Shown here in pieces: positions 51,396 through 59,625 of a stretch of DNA of 64,000 nt. The stretch lies in assembly GCA_023423895.1 (NCBI GenBank), contig JAFAER010000024.1:62001-126000 (forward strand), written 5' to 3'. Each line of letters starts with the position of its first letter. The stretch's first letter is position 1. Position numbers and translations under genes: made by a program. The stretch is from Pseudomonadota bacterium. Its GTDB lineage: Bacteria > Myxococcota_A > Polyangia > Polyangiales > Polyangiaceae. Below the pieces are notes generated by a model. The model worked only from the letters and a program-made list of their open reading frames with translations, was not told the origin of the DNA and did no database searches.

Positions 51396-53180
51396 ATGAA
51401 CATTCGCCTTGCATCGAGCATCGTCGTCGGGCTCGTCGCGGGATCCGCCGGCTTCCTCGCGTGTTCGAGCCGTGACGGGTTCGACGTCGAGAACCAGGAG
51501 TTCGAGCCGACGCTGGACGCTGGGGCGGGGCCGGAGGCGGCGTCGTGCGGGATCCATTGCTCGCGCGATCTGAAGCAGGTGCTCGACGGCTGTGAGGGAT
51601 CCGAGCGGGTCGTCGAGCAGTGCAATGCCGATCAGGGATGCGGCGCGGGGAAGTGCGTCGATGCGTGCACCGCTGCCGAGCTCACGAAGGGATCGGCCGG
51701 GTGTAACTTCTGGACGGTTCCGCCGGATGAGGCCCGGGAGGCGAGAGGCAGCTGCTTTGCCGCGATCGTCGCGAACACGTGGGACCGCGGCGTCAGTGTC
51801 TCCGCGGAGGTCGGCTCCGGCGAGCTCGACATCTCGAACGCCATCTACGTGGTCGACCAGCCGAACGGGCAGCTGAAGTACACGCCGCTTGGCGGCGAAA
51901 GACTCGCCCCCGGGCAGGTGGCTGTCGTGTTCTTCGCGCACGACAGCGCGACGCTGGACCCGACCACGGTCCGCTGCCCGGCGACCGTCACGCCTGCCTT
52001 GCTCGTCGATCCAGTTGCGCACGGGACGGGGAAGACGAGGGCCTTTCACATCACGACGGACGCGCCGGTCTCGGCCTACTCGATCTACCCATACGGAGGC
52101 GCTGCCTCGAACATCCCGAGCGCGACACTCCTCCTTCCGGTCTCGTCGTGGGCGAAGAACTACGTGACCGTGAGCCCGTTCGACTTCGGCGACACCAAGA
52201 AGCGGCGGACGCTCCAGATCATCGCGAACGAAGACGGGACCGAGGTCACGATGAAGCCGACGGTCGCGGTGCCGGCTGGCAAGGGCGTGGCGGGAGCCGC
52301 CGCGGGCGTCGCGCAGACGTGGGCGCTTTCGAAGGGCGAGGTCCTCCAGTTCGTGCAGCGCTCGCTCGCGGGAAGTCCGATCGAAGCGACAAAGCCGATC
52401 GGCGTCTTCGGTGGTGCGGAGTGCACTCAGCTGCCGACGCCATATTGCGACACGCTCCAGCAGCAGATCCCGCCGTTCGCCCACTGGGGATCCGAATACG
52501 CGGTCGTCCCGTTCCAGCCCCGGATCGGGACCTCCAGCCCGAACGCGCGCGAGCGCGTCCCGTACACGATCGTGGGTGCCGCGGACGGGACCGTTCTCAC
52601 GTACGAGCCCAGTCGTCCGCGGGATGCGCCCGAGACGCTGGCGAGCGGCGAGGTGGCAAGCTTCATCACGGACCAGATCTTCGTCGTCAGGAGTCAGGAC
52701 TCGCGGCATCCGTTCCACGTCAACGTCTACATGACCGGCGCCGAGTACAACGGCGGCGCCGGTGACGGCGGGATCACCACCGGCGATCCCGACTTCGTGA
52801 ACATTCCGCCGACGGAGCAGTACCTCGATCGGTACGTCTTCTTCGCCGACCACACGTTCCCCGAGACGACGCTCACCCTCGTCCGAACGAAGACGGCAGA
52901 CGGCTTCATGCCCGTCGAGCTCGGATGTGCGGGCGAGATCGGTGACTGGATGCCCCTCGGCTCGAGCGGGCGGTACGAGTTCACGTGGGTGACCCTCACG
53001 AAGGGTTCGCTGCCGCAGAAGTTCGGGAGCGGCAGCTGCGGCCATGGTCGACACGAGGCACGCAGCCGGGGACCCTTCGCCGTCACGGTTTGGGGGACGG
53101 GGATGTACACGAGTTATGGCTACGTCGGCGGCGTTGGACTCCGGCCCGTCAACGACGCGCCCCCGCCGCCCGTGAAGTGA
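51396..53180 (+). CDS. IgGFc-binding-protein-like lipoprotein, locus B
   Basis: 594 aa from ATG 51396, chosen because AAAGG is 7 nt upstream and the signal then starts cleanly (MNIRLASSIVVGLVAGSAGF-LAC); ATG 51348 overlapping the previous stop is in frame and would add 16 residues. A Cys-rich segment, then the IgGFc-binding-like fold: HITTDAPVSAYSIYPYGGAA, IIANEDGTEVTMKPTVAV, GGAECTQLPTPYCDTLQQQI, HWGSEYAVVPFQPR. Paralogue of the protein at 36351. Last gene of locus B. Confidence 0.85.
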   Translation: MNIRLASSIVVGLVAGSAGFLACSSRDGFDVENQEFEPTLDAGAGPEAASCGIHCSRDLKQVLDGCEGSERVVEQCNADQGCGAGKCVDACTAAELTKGSAGCNFWTVPPDEAREARGSCFAAIVANTWDRGVSVSAEVGSGELDISNAIYVVDQPNGQLKYTPLGGERLAPGQVAVVFFAHDSATLDPTTVRCPATVTPALLVDPVAHGTGKTRAFHITTDAPVSAYSIYPYGGAASNIPSATLLLPVSSWAKNYVTVSPFDFGDTKKRRTLQIIANEDGTEVTMKPTVAVPAGKGVAGAAAGVAQTWALSKGEVLQFVQRSLAGSPIEATKPIGVFGGAECTQLPTPYCDTLQQQIPPFAHWGSEYAVVPFQPRIGTSSPNARERVPYTIVGAADGTVLTYEPSRPRDAPETLASGEVASFITDQIFVVRSQDSRHPFHVNVYMTGAEYNGGAGDGGITTGDPDFVNIPPTEQYLDRYVFFADHTFPETTLTLVRTKTADGFMPVELGCAGEIGDWMPLGSSGRYEFTWVTLTKGSLPQKFGSGSCGHGRHEARSRGPFAVTVWGTGMYTSYGYVGGVGLRPVNDAPPPPVK

Positions 53181-53287
53181 CCGCGCCGCAGCCGCACGAC
53201 GTCGCTCCCGCGCGCGTTCGGCGAGCGCGCGTCCAATGCCGGCGCTCGAAATCGGGCGCCTCCGAATCGAACGTACCGTGCACCGGC

Positions 53288-53854
53288 TCAGGACTTCTTC
53301 GGGCGGAAGCGCAAGAGCGTGCAGTTCTGCGGCAAGCTCTCCGCCCCTAGCGGCTCCAGCTCCAGCTGGAGGCCGGCCTCGAAGTACGGCTTACCGCCGC
53401 CGAGCACGACCGGCATCATGTACAGCCGGAACTCGTCCACCAGGCCGAGGCGAATCAGGCTGGCGGCGAGGCCGGCGCCGCTCACTTCGATCTCACCGTT
53501 CGTCTCCGCCTTCAGTTGGCGCACGGTGCGCTCGACGTCTGCCCTCTGCTTCACGAGCCGCGCGTTGGGGCCGACGCTATCGAGCGTCGTGGAGAAGACG
53601 ACCTTGGGGGTCCTTTGCCAGGCGCGGGCGTACTCCTGCTCGTATTCGGCGCTGTCCGCCTGCGGAGCGTCCCAGTACTTCATCACCTCGTACATGTTCC
53701 GGCCGTAGAGGCTGAGCGCCGTGCGCTCTTGCACCTCGTTGAAGTGGCGGTGCAGCGCTTCTTCCGGCACCGGCAACCCGATGTCGCCTCCCTGCGCGCG
53801 GGCGATGTAGCCGTCCACCGAAACCGCGAACCCGTAAGAAATGTGACCTGCCAT
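53288..53854 (-). CDS. Dihydrofolate reductase/RibD C-terminal family protein
   Basis: 188 aa. MAGHISYGFAVSVDGYIARA and the C-terminal EIEVSGAGLAASLIRLGLVD with EFRLYMMPVVLGGGKPYFEA mark the RibD_C/YwjB-type NADPH reductase family; true DHFR activity is not implied. GGAGG precedes ATG 53854. Divergent from an HxlR regulator, as redox- or xenobiotic-inducible reductases often are. Confidence 0.88.
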   Translation of the reverse strand: MAGHISYGFAVSVDGYIARAQGGDIGLPVPEEALHRHFNEVQERTALSLYGRNMYEVMKYWDAPQADSAEYEQEYARAWQRTPKVVFSTTLDSVGPNARLVKQRADVERTVRQLKAETNGEIEVSGAGLAASLIRLGLVDEFRLYMMPVVLGGGKPYFEAGLQLELEPLGAESLPQNCTLLRFRPKKS

Positions 53855-53868
53855 CGATCCTCCAGACT

Positions 53869-53891
53869 GGTTGCCAATCGCAACCGGTTGC
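53869..53891. promoter_or_regulatory. HxlR operator candidate
   Basis: GGTTGC-caatc-GCAACC is an inverted repeat followed directly by a third GGTTGC, in the gap between the divergent reductase and hxlR genes. A likely binding site of the adjacent regulator. Confidence 0.45.
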
Positions 53892-53939
53892 AAGTTACGA
53901 TCAGTAGCCCTATCGTGCAAGTCGGCATTCGGCCCCGCC

Positions 53940-54434
53940 ATGACCGCCTCCCAACGCTCCGGCTGCCCCATCAACCTGACGCTCGAGGCGCTGGGCGACA
54001 AATGGAGCCTGATCGTCGTGCGCGACATCATGTTCGGCGGTCGTCGGCGTTTCCGGGAGCTGCTCGCCGGCTCGGAGGAGGGCATCGCCTCCAACATCCT
54101 GGCGGACCGGCTGCAGCACCTCGTGGAGCTGGGCGTCCTGACGCGCGCCGCGGATCCCACCCACAAGCAGAAGCAGATCTACAGCTTGAGCGAGATGGGC
54201 ATCCAGCTGCTCCCCGTGTTCGTGGCGCTCGGCGCGTGGGGGCGGCGCTTCTTGCCCGCGACGGAAGCGCTCAGCATCCGCGCGGAGCTGCTGGAGCGCG
54301 GCGGCAGCAAGCTCGTCGAGCGCTTCATGGCGGAGCTGCGCGCCGAACACCTGCGGGGCGAAGACGTGAGCACCGTGCGCGAAGAGCTCCGCGCGGCCTA
54401 TGAGAAGGTGCGCGCCAAAAAAGGCCGCCGCTAG
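53940..54434 (+). CDS. HxlR-family transcriptional regulator
   Basis: 164 aa from ATG 53940. The HxlR winged helix: CPINLTLEALGDKWSLIVVR with the conserved N-terminal Cys, FGGRRRFRELLAGSEEGIAS, ILADRLQHLVELGVLTRAAD. The Cys could sense aldehydes or oxidants as in HypR/HxlR relatives. The frame extends to 53871, overlapping the operator, so the later start is preferred. Confidence 0.9.
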   Translation: MTASQRSGCPINLTLEALGDKWSLIVVRDIMFGGRRRFRELLAGSEEGIASNILADRLQHLVELGVLTRAADPTHKQKQIYSLSEMGIQLLPVFVALGAWGRRFLPATEALSIRAELLERGGSKLVERFMAELRAEHLRGEDVSTVREELRAAYEKVRAKKGRR

Positions 54435-54493
54435 GTGCTCGTCCCGGCCGTTTCGCCGAGTGACCCGGCGACGGCTAAACTTGCCCTACCGCG

Positions 54494-55327
54494 ATGCCCC
54501 ACCTGCTCGAAGTCGGACTGAAGCGACAGCTCACCGCCGAAGAGTCACGAACGTTTCCGTTCGGCGTGTCCGCGATCAAGACTCTGCAGACGCTCGACAC
54601 GAACGTGCCGGTCACGCTCTTCGTCGGCGAGAACGGGTCCGGCAAGTCGACGCTGCTCGAGGGGATCGCGACGGCCGCCGAGCTCCCATCCCTGGGCGTC
54701 AGTGAGCTGGCCGTCGACGACACGCTTGCTCAGCAGCGTCGCCTTGGAGCCGCGCTCCGTCTTGCTTGGCGCCCGCGCTCGCGCCAAGGATTCTTTCTGC
54801 GCGCTGAGGACTTCTTCGGCCACCTCCGGATGCAGGCTCGTACGGACGCGCGCATCGTCCGCGAGAAGGCCGAGTTCCTGGGCGTTCGGTTCGACCATGA
54901 AGGAGTTGCTGCCGGCGGCTCGCATCTCGATGAGCAGAACGCCCTGAGGTTTCTTCCGAAGTACGATTCGCGCTCCCACGGCGAGAGCTTCGTGGACATC
55001 TTCTCGACCCGCGTTCGTCCCCGAGGGCTCTACCTCCTCGACGAGCCGGAAGCTCCGCTCTCTCCGATGAGGCAGCTCGTTCTTCTGCGCCTCATCCTCC
55101 GCGCAGCCGACGAGGGCGCGCAGTTCATCATCGCGACTCACTCACCGATCCTGCTCGCGTGTCCTGGCGCGCGGATCTTCAGCTTCGACGCGCCACCGAT
55201 CTGCGAGGTGGCCTACGCCGACCTCGTGCATGTGACCGTGATGCGTGAATTCCTGAACAACCCTGACGAACATCTCCGGCGCCTGATGGAGGCCGACGCC
55301 GATATGGAACCTCGCACGCCGGCGTAG
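54494..55327 (+). CDS. AAA-family ATPase (AAA_21-like)
   Basis: 277 aa. Walker A FVGENGSGKSTLLEGIA, Walker B RGLYLLDEPEAPLSPMRQLV, and the D/H loop FIIATHSPILLACPGARIFS are those of compact ABC/SMC-like AAA_21 ATPases. There is no TOPRIM or nuclease domain, so it is not a complete OLD nuclease; no partner gene is adjacent. Its function is unknown; relatives occur near repair or defence genes as well as alone. Confidence 0.85.
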   Translation: MPHLLEVGLKRQLTAEESRTFPFGVSAIKTLQTLDTNVPVTLFVGENGSGKSTLLEGIATAAELPSLGVSELAVDDTLAQQRRLGAALRLAWRPRSRQGFFLRAEDFFGHLRMQARTDARIVREKAEFLGVRFDHEGVAAGGSHLDEQNALRFLPKYDSRSHGESFVDIFSTRVRPRGLYLLDEPEAPLSPMRQLVLLRLILRAADEGAQFIIATHSPILLACPGARIFSFDAPPICEVAYADLVHVTVMREFLNNPDEHLRRLMEADADMEPRTPA

Positions 55328-55946
55328 GGCGCGCTCACGTCAATCGCGTTCAACGGGCGCGTCCACGGCAACCATACGGAGCTGCTGCCGGTCGAGCCAC
55401 GGCCCACGTGGGTGCCTTACGAGCCGGCGGTGGTGGGGGCGACGAGCCGTGGCCGGAAAACCATCCCCGGACCGTCCCGGAAACGAAAACGGGCTGAGCA
55501 TCGAAACGCCCAACCCGTGTTCAGCGAGTGGAATAGGATCTTCAAAAGCCCGATGAGTCGCCGAACGAGCCTGGGTCCGCATGCCCAGCGACGTCCTCCG
55601 CCGATTCCGCGTGGGCCGGACAGGCTCCGTCGAGCGAGCGCACGGCGCTGACGTCGAAGCGAATCCGGTCGCGACGCGCCGGCCGCTTCGCAGCGACGCG
55701 CGCGTCCGCAGAGCAGCTCTCTGCCAGTCCCCGGGAAGGGACTTGCTCGTCGCGTGTCGAAACGGGTTCGGACGGCGGGGCGCTTTCAGCAGACGACCAA
55801 GACAGCACACGGGTAGATGCGTGCGGATGTCCGTTTTGATCGATCGAAGGAAGGGCTTTTTCGGAGGTCGCGACGTCGGGAAGTGAGACGGCACGCTGGT
55901 GCGCGACGGCGAAGAGAAGCCGCGCATCGTAGTGAGGAGAGAAACG
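55328..55946. other. Gene-free stretch with orphan terminator
   Basis: 619 nt with no gene I can support on either strand. Just after the ATPase stop, plus-strand 55343-55465 reads SIAFNGRVHGNHTELLPVEP and RPTWVPYEPAVVGATSRGRK, protein-like but without a start, perhaps a gene remnant. The hairpin at 55480-55518 is described separately. Confidence 0.4.
55480..55518 (-). terminator. Orphan hairpin similar to the tRNA-Val terminator
   Basis: On the minus strand ACGGGTTGGGCGT - TTCG - ATGCTCAGCCCGT forms a 13-bp stem with three G-U pairs, followed by TTTCGTTTC. The 19 nt GAAACGAAAACGGGCTGAG (plus strand, 55480-55498) is identical to the tRNA-Val terminator at 57511-57529. The G-U pairs work only on the minus strand, so a minus-strand transcript is implied, but no gene is seen upstream. 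Confidence 0.5.
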
Positions 55947-56618
55947 ATGTCGTCGACGAAAGGTAAACTTGCTCGCTTGGTCTCCGGCTTGCTGCTGAAG
56001 CGAGCCGCTATCGTCTCCGTGCAAGCGATCGGCGGCTTCCAGCGACTGCTCCTGCGGTGCAACGTACAGGGGCTCTCCGCCGGCACGAAGGTCCAGCTCC
56101 TGCTGCCCTCCGACGACATGCGGACGTACTCGCCGATCCGTGCGCCGGAAGGCATGGTGCTGCTCGGATGGAAGCATGCGGGCGGTCCCGGCGCGCGTTG
56201 GATGGCGAACGTTCGGGTGGGCGAAGAGCTCCCGTTCGTGGGGCCTCAGCGCTCCTTGGAGCTCGGCGCGGGACCGGTGGTGCTCGTCGGCGACGAGACC
56301 AGTGTCGCGGTCGCCGCCGCGTCCGCAGTGGAACGACCAGGCGGTCTCCACGCCATCATCCAGTCGGACGCAGCCGCCGATGTTCGTGAAGCGGCCGCGT
56401 CCGTCGGCCTGCACCACGTCGACGTCGTCGCGCCCGGGAGTCCCACCGCTACCGTCGACGCCGTCGCGAACAGACTGTCGAGCTCCCCCAATACCGTCGT
56501 TGCCGTGACGGGCGGCTCCGAGCTCGTCGTCGGCGTACGGGACGCCCTCCGTCGCGCTGGCGTGCGGAACATCAAGACGAAGACGTATTGGATTCCCGGC
56601 CGGACGGGGTTGGACTGA
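55947..56618 (+). CDS. Siderophore-interacting-type flavoprotein (SIP)
   Basis: 223 aa. FAD-binding motif MRTYSPI (R-x-Y-[ST]) at about residue 60 and VVLVGDETSVAVAAASAVER with HAIIQSDAAADVREAA follow the SIP/ferric-siderophore reductase family, which releases iron from siderophores using NAD(P)H. The N-terminal barrel is short compared with the usual 250-280 residues. GAGGAGA precedes the ATG. No siderophore genes are nearby. Confidence 0.75.
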   Translation: MSSTKGKLARLVSGLLLKRAAIVSVQAIGGFQRLLLRCNVQGLSAGTKVQLLLPSDDMRTYSPIRAPEGMVLLGWKHAGGPGARWMANVRVGEELPFVGPQRSLELGAGPVVLVGDETSVAVAAASAVERPGGLHAIIQSDAAADVREAAASVGLHHVDVVAPGSPTATVDAVANRLSSSPNTVVAVTGGSELVVGVRDALRRAGVRNIKTKTYWIPGRTGLD

Positions 56619-56686
56619 GTGCGAGGAGGCGTCAGGTCCGAGTCGGCGTGGGCGGCGGCACTCGCTCGATGGCCTGTTTGAAAGCC

Positions 56687-57184
56687 TCAGGGTTTGCGTA
56701 CGTCTGCGGAGGCATCTCGTTCTCGACGCGCTTCTCTGAGGACGGCGCTCACCTCGGCTCGCGTGAAGAGCTTTCGTCGAACGCCCTGCTCCACAGCCTG
56801 GCGAACCAGATCTTCCGCCACGTCGCCTGCGATGCAATCAGCGACGGTCCGAATCGGTGTGGTAAGCGGCACTTCGATGGCGCCGTTGATGTGTTGGTTG
56901 AACTGAGGGAGGTCCTCGGCGGGCACCCACAGCTCCTCGTGGTCACGGGCCCCAACGACCCGTCGCTCGAACTTGGCCACGTAGTCGTCGTCCACGGAGA
57001 AGCGAGTGACGAATCCCGCGAGGCTGCCGCTCTTGGTGTTCCAGTCCTTCGCGATCTGCGTTGCGTACGCCTCGTTCGTGACTGGGTAGAAGATGGGTTG
57101 GTCGGGCAATCGGGGAGGGAACGCCCGCATTTGCGCCTCGTAGATGAGGCCCAGCTCTTCGAGTCCGAGGCGATAGAGGATCAT
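56687..57184 (-). CDS. Hypothetical protein, possible toxin/immunity-pair member
   Basis: 165 aa from ATG 57184. MILYRLGLEELGLIYEAQMR, QPIFYPVTNEAYATQIAKDW, GFVTRFSVDDDYVAKFERR and RDHEELWVPAEDLPQFNQHI resemble a widespread uncharacterised family with a conserved YPVT..YA..IA.DW segment; I know no function. It follows a frameshifted small gene by 9 nt, as if the two were a pair. ATG is preferred to GTG 57193 because TAGGTG is better placed. Confidence 0.6.
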   Translation of the reverse strand: MILYRLGLEELGLIYEAQMRAFPPRLPDQPIFYPVTNEAYATQIAKDWNTKSGSLAGFVTRFSVDDDYVAKFERRVVGARDHEELWVPAEDLPQFNQHINGAIEVPLTTPIRTVADCIAGDVAEDLVRQAVEQGVRRKLFTRAEVSAVLREARRERDASADVRKP

Positions 57185-57193
57185 GGGCAACAC

Positions 57194-57372
57194 CTACGGT
57201 GCTCCGACGACCGGGGACGCCTCGGTGATTGCGTCGAGCCCGCGCAGGATCTCCGGGAGGTCCCTCTGGTCGAAGTCCCGAAGGTCAGGCGATTCCGGAC
57301 GCCCGTCGCGTGGACCCAGGTGCCGTCCCAGGAGTCCGCCACCTCGCGACGCCCCGGGCGCACGCTGACATG
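57194..57372 (-). pseudogene. Frameshifted small gene upstream of hypothetical
   Basis: One minus-strand frame reads REVADSWDGTWVHATGVRNR-LTF; the continuation RDFDQRDLPEILRGLDAITE-ASPVVGAP-stop is in another frame. Joining them at about 57277 gives one plausible protein of the type V.D.WDGNWL......V......F...L..L found in small uncharacterised (WapI-like) families. A single-base change would break it; a sequencing error would also explain it. Confidence 0.4.
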
Positions 57373-57510
57373 CGGGGTCGAGCGGCCGCTCCGAAAGCTG
57401 GGCGTGACCACGCGGGGCAGCATACAAAGCTGCTCCTTTCCCAGCCATCGCTTGGGCGTTCCGAACGGCCACGGGGGCTCACCTCCGAAGACCGTCCTTG
57501 GCCCGCCCCT

Positions 57511-57548
57511 GAAACGAAAACGGGCTGAGTGCCGAAGCACTCAACCCG
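57511..57548 (-). terminator. Rho-independent terminator of tRNA-Val
   Basis: Minus strand: CGGGTTGAGTGC - TTCG - GCACTCAGCCCG (12 bp, one G-U pair) then TTTTCGTTTC. It starts about 20 nt after the tRNA 3' end. Confidence 0.85.
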
Positions 57549-57567
57549 CTTGTCCAGTACTACGTTG

Positions 57568-57639
<72 letters not shown>

Positions 57640-57651
57640 GAGGGAGCCGAG

Positions 57652-57681
57652 CTTCTAGCGTTCTCGAGACCCGGGTGTCAA
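57652..57681 (-). promoter_or_regulatory. sigma70-type promoter of tRNA-Val
   Basis: Minus strand TTGACA (57681-57676), 18-nt spacer, TAGAAG (57657-57652), about 12 nt before the tRNA 5' end. The -35 is consensus; the -10 is weak. Confidence 0.6.
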
Positions 57682-58308
57682 CAACAGTCTCAGCGAGTTG
57701 AAGAAGTTCTTCGACGGACCGCCGCCGCACGGTCTGCTCTGTTCTGGTCGCGCCGGTGACCGCGCCCCCGCCGCTGTCTCGCCTGCTCGCGCTCGTCGCG
57801 GGGAGCCCAGCCGTTCACACTGGGAGGGCGCGTTCGCCATGTTTCCGGCGGACTACGGAACCCTGGCATGGATGTCATGCCGTTTCGGGCTCGCGATGGA
57901 GCAAACCACGCCCTCCAGCGCGGACCATCGGGCGTTTTGCCCGCGTTTTCGGTGGGAAGAGCGTCACGGCACGGCCGTTGCGATGATGCCCGTCAGCTTC
58001 CTCTTCCTTCGCTCGAGAGGAAGGCGAGCGTCCCTCCATTCAGGTACCGCTCGTCTTCTCGGCGCGTGTGACGCGCGCAACGGAGTGGGGAGTGGGTCGA
58101 GATCGCGGGTTCTCCCATGTGCCTCGTGCACTGCGCGATCTCGACCCCTCACCGCTCCATGCCCTCTCATCGCCCGTCCACGCTCTTCCTTGACCTAGTG
58201 CCGCGCGCGACGGGGCCGTCTTCGGGGCTCGCGCGTCGCACGCCGCGAAAGCGGTAACCTTCTCTCCGATTGAGCGGGGCGCGTCCGCGCGCTCCGAGGG
58301 ATCACGCC
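57682..58308. other. Gene-free stretch with two hairpins
   Basis: Over 600 nt without a gene I can support. It holds CTTCCTCT/AGAGGAAG arms at 57997-58004 and 58016-58023, and a perfect 14-bp inverted repeat at 58094-58147. Part of it should be the promoter region of the lipoprotein pair that follows. Confidence 0.4.
58094..58147. repeat. 14-bp perfect inverted repeat, 26-nt centre
   Basis: GGGTCGAGATCGCG (58094-58107) and CGCGATCTCGACCC (58134-58147). The centre contains the self-complementary GTGCAC. No T-tract follows, so it does not look like a simple terminator; an operator or structured RNA are alternatives. Confidence 0.55.
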
Positions 58309-59073
58309 ATGTCAACCCACAGGACTTCATCGGTCATGAGCCAACGTACGACGACGATCGCCGCGGCCATCGCGCTTGCCATCGGTGCACTTGCTGGATG
58401 CAACGACAACCCCGCGCCCGGCAGCGCCGCGTACAAGGAAGGCGAGCTCGGCAATGGCGCCTTCACCTTCGCCTGCGACGACGGCGCGGCGTGCTTGCCT
58501 TACTCGGGAGACGCGGAGAAGTTCCCGCAGCAGATCGCGACCGGCTCGAGCTTCGACGTTCGCTTCGTCGCGAACGATCAGCAGGGGACGGACGTCTTCT
58601 TCCTCGACAACAAGCGCTACGACGGTGTCGTGGCGCAGCCCGTCGCGCCTTACGTGGGCAAGGGCGGCCAGGTCGGCTTCACCGCACGGCAGCCCGGCTT
58701 CGGCACGATCTTCGTCCAGGACAGCAAAGGCACGCTCATCGACTACGTGACGCTCAAGATCGTCCAGCCGAACGACCTCATCATCTACGAGGCGAACTAC
58801 GACGTACGCCTCGGGAAGGACCCGCCGCGCATCCAGGCGATGAACCTGAAGGTGGGCGACGCGCAGAGCTACCGCGTCGTTGCGGAGTATGCAGCGGAGC
58901 CGGCTGCCGGTTCGATCCCGGTCAAGTGGACGTCGGACGACGACACTGTCGTGCAGGTCGAGAGCTATTCGCGGGGCGTCGTGAACCTGCGCGCGAAGAA
59001 GTCGGGACAGACGAAGGTCAGGGCAGCGGGCGCTGCGCTCGAGAAGCAGATCGCCGTGGAGGTGACGGAATGA
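58309..59073 (+). CDS. Lipoprotein with C-terminal Ig-like (BIG2-type) segment
   Basis: 254 aa from ATG 58309 (GAGGGA seven bases upstream; ATG 58336 also fits the signal). Lipobox LAGC after TTIAAAIALAIGALAGC. The mature chain is beta-rich; its last 70 residues (IPVKWTSDDDTVVQVESYSR, GVVNLRAKKSGQTKVRAAG) match bacterial Ig-like group 2 domains. The stop overlaps the next lipoprotein gene, so the two are probably partners. Confidence 0.78.
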   Translation: MSTHRTSSVMSQRTTTIAAAIALAIGALAGCNDNPAPGSAAYKEGELGNGAFTFACDDGAACLPYSGDAEKFPQQIATGSSFDVRFVANDQQGTDVFFLDNKRYDGVVAQPVAPYVGKGGQVGFTARQPGFGTIFVQDSKGTLIDYVTLKIVQPNDLIIYEANYDVRLGKDPPRIQAMNLKVGDAQSYRVVAEYAAEPAAGSIPVKWTSDDDTVVQVESYSRGVVNLRAKKSGQTKVRAAGAALEKQIAVEVTE

Positions 59074-59471
59074 GCTCGCTGACCACCTTCGCATTCGCCC
59101 GGCGCGCTCTCGTTCTCGCGGCGCTCGCGTTCGGCGCGATGGCCTGCGGGCCCGAATACGAGCGCACCGAGATCTCCGCCGTGAGGGGACACACGACGAT
59201 CGGCGGGACGTTCTCCCAGCAACGGCTCGACGTCCCGGAGGGGCTCGTCATCACGGCGTACATCGCGGCGTGGAACGACGACAAGGAGCCGATGCCGCTC
59301 GTCATCCGCTCGAAGGACCCGACCATCGTCGAGGTGAAGGGCGTCGTGAACGAGCGGAACTACGCCTTCGTCGGTCTCAAGGCGGGGGCGACCGAGATCG
59401 AGCTCATCGCCGACGGCGACCTCGTGCTCACCATCCCCGCCACGGTGACGAAGCAGCCCGAGCTGCCCTGA
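59070..59471 (+). CDS. Small lipoprotein with BIG2-like fold
   Basis: 133 aa. Lipobox MAC (ALVLAALAFGAMAC), then one Ig-like domain (VIRSKDPTIVEVKGVVNERN, AFVGLKAGATEIELIADGDL). It resembles the C-terminal domain of the preceding protein and its start overlaps that gene (ATGA). Function unknown; an envelope-located pair is inferred. Confidence 0.75.
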   Translation: MSSLTTFAFARRALVLAALAFGAMACGPEYERTEISAVRGHTTIGGTFSQQRLDVPEGLVITAYIAAWNDDKEPMPLVIRSKDPTIVEVKGVVNERNYAFVGLKAGATEIELIADGDLVLTIPATVTKQPELP

Positions 59472-59625
59472 ACCGAAGTCGCGCGCTCTTCCGTCACGTC
59501 GGCTCGGTGCGTCAGCTCCTCGCGCGACGTCCGGCCTTGCAGGACAGGCAGCACGGACGAGCGCGCGCGCCGCGGCCCGACCTGCCTCTCCCGTCAGGGC
59601 CTCGGCCGCGCTATGAAGCTTCCCG

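Noticed and set aside
54494..55327. Defence system (OLD/Gabija-like) built on the AAA ATPase
   Set aside because: No TOPRIM domain, helicase, nuclease or other defence partner next to it.
55542..56837. A 431-codon minus-strand frame across the SIP-like gene
   Set aside because: The plus strand carries the FAD motif RTYS and a good ribosome site; the minus frame has no recognisable motif.
57698..58198. A 166-codon plus-strand frame in the gap before the lipoprotein pair
   Set aside because: No ribosome site, Arg/Ser/Pro-rich, no motif; its sequence overlaps the hairpins.
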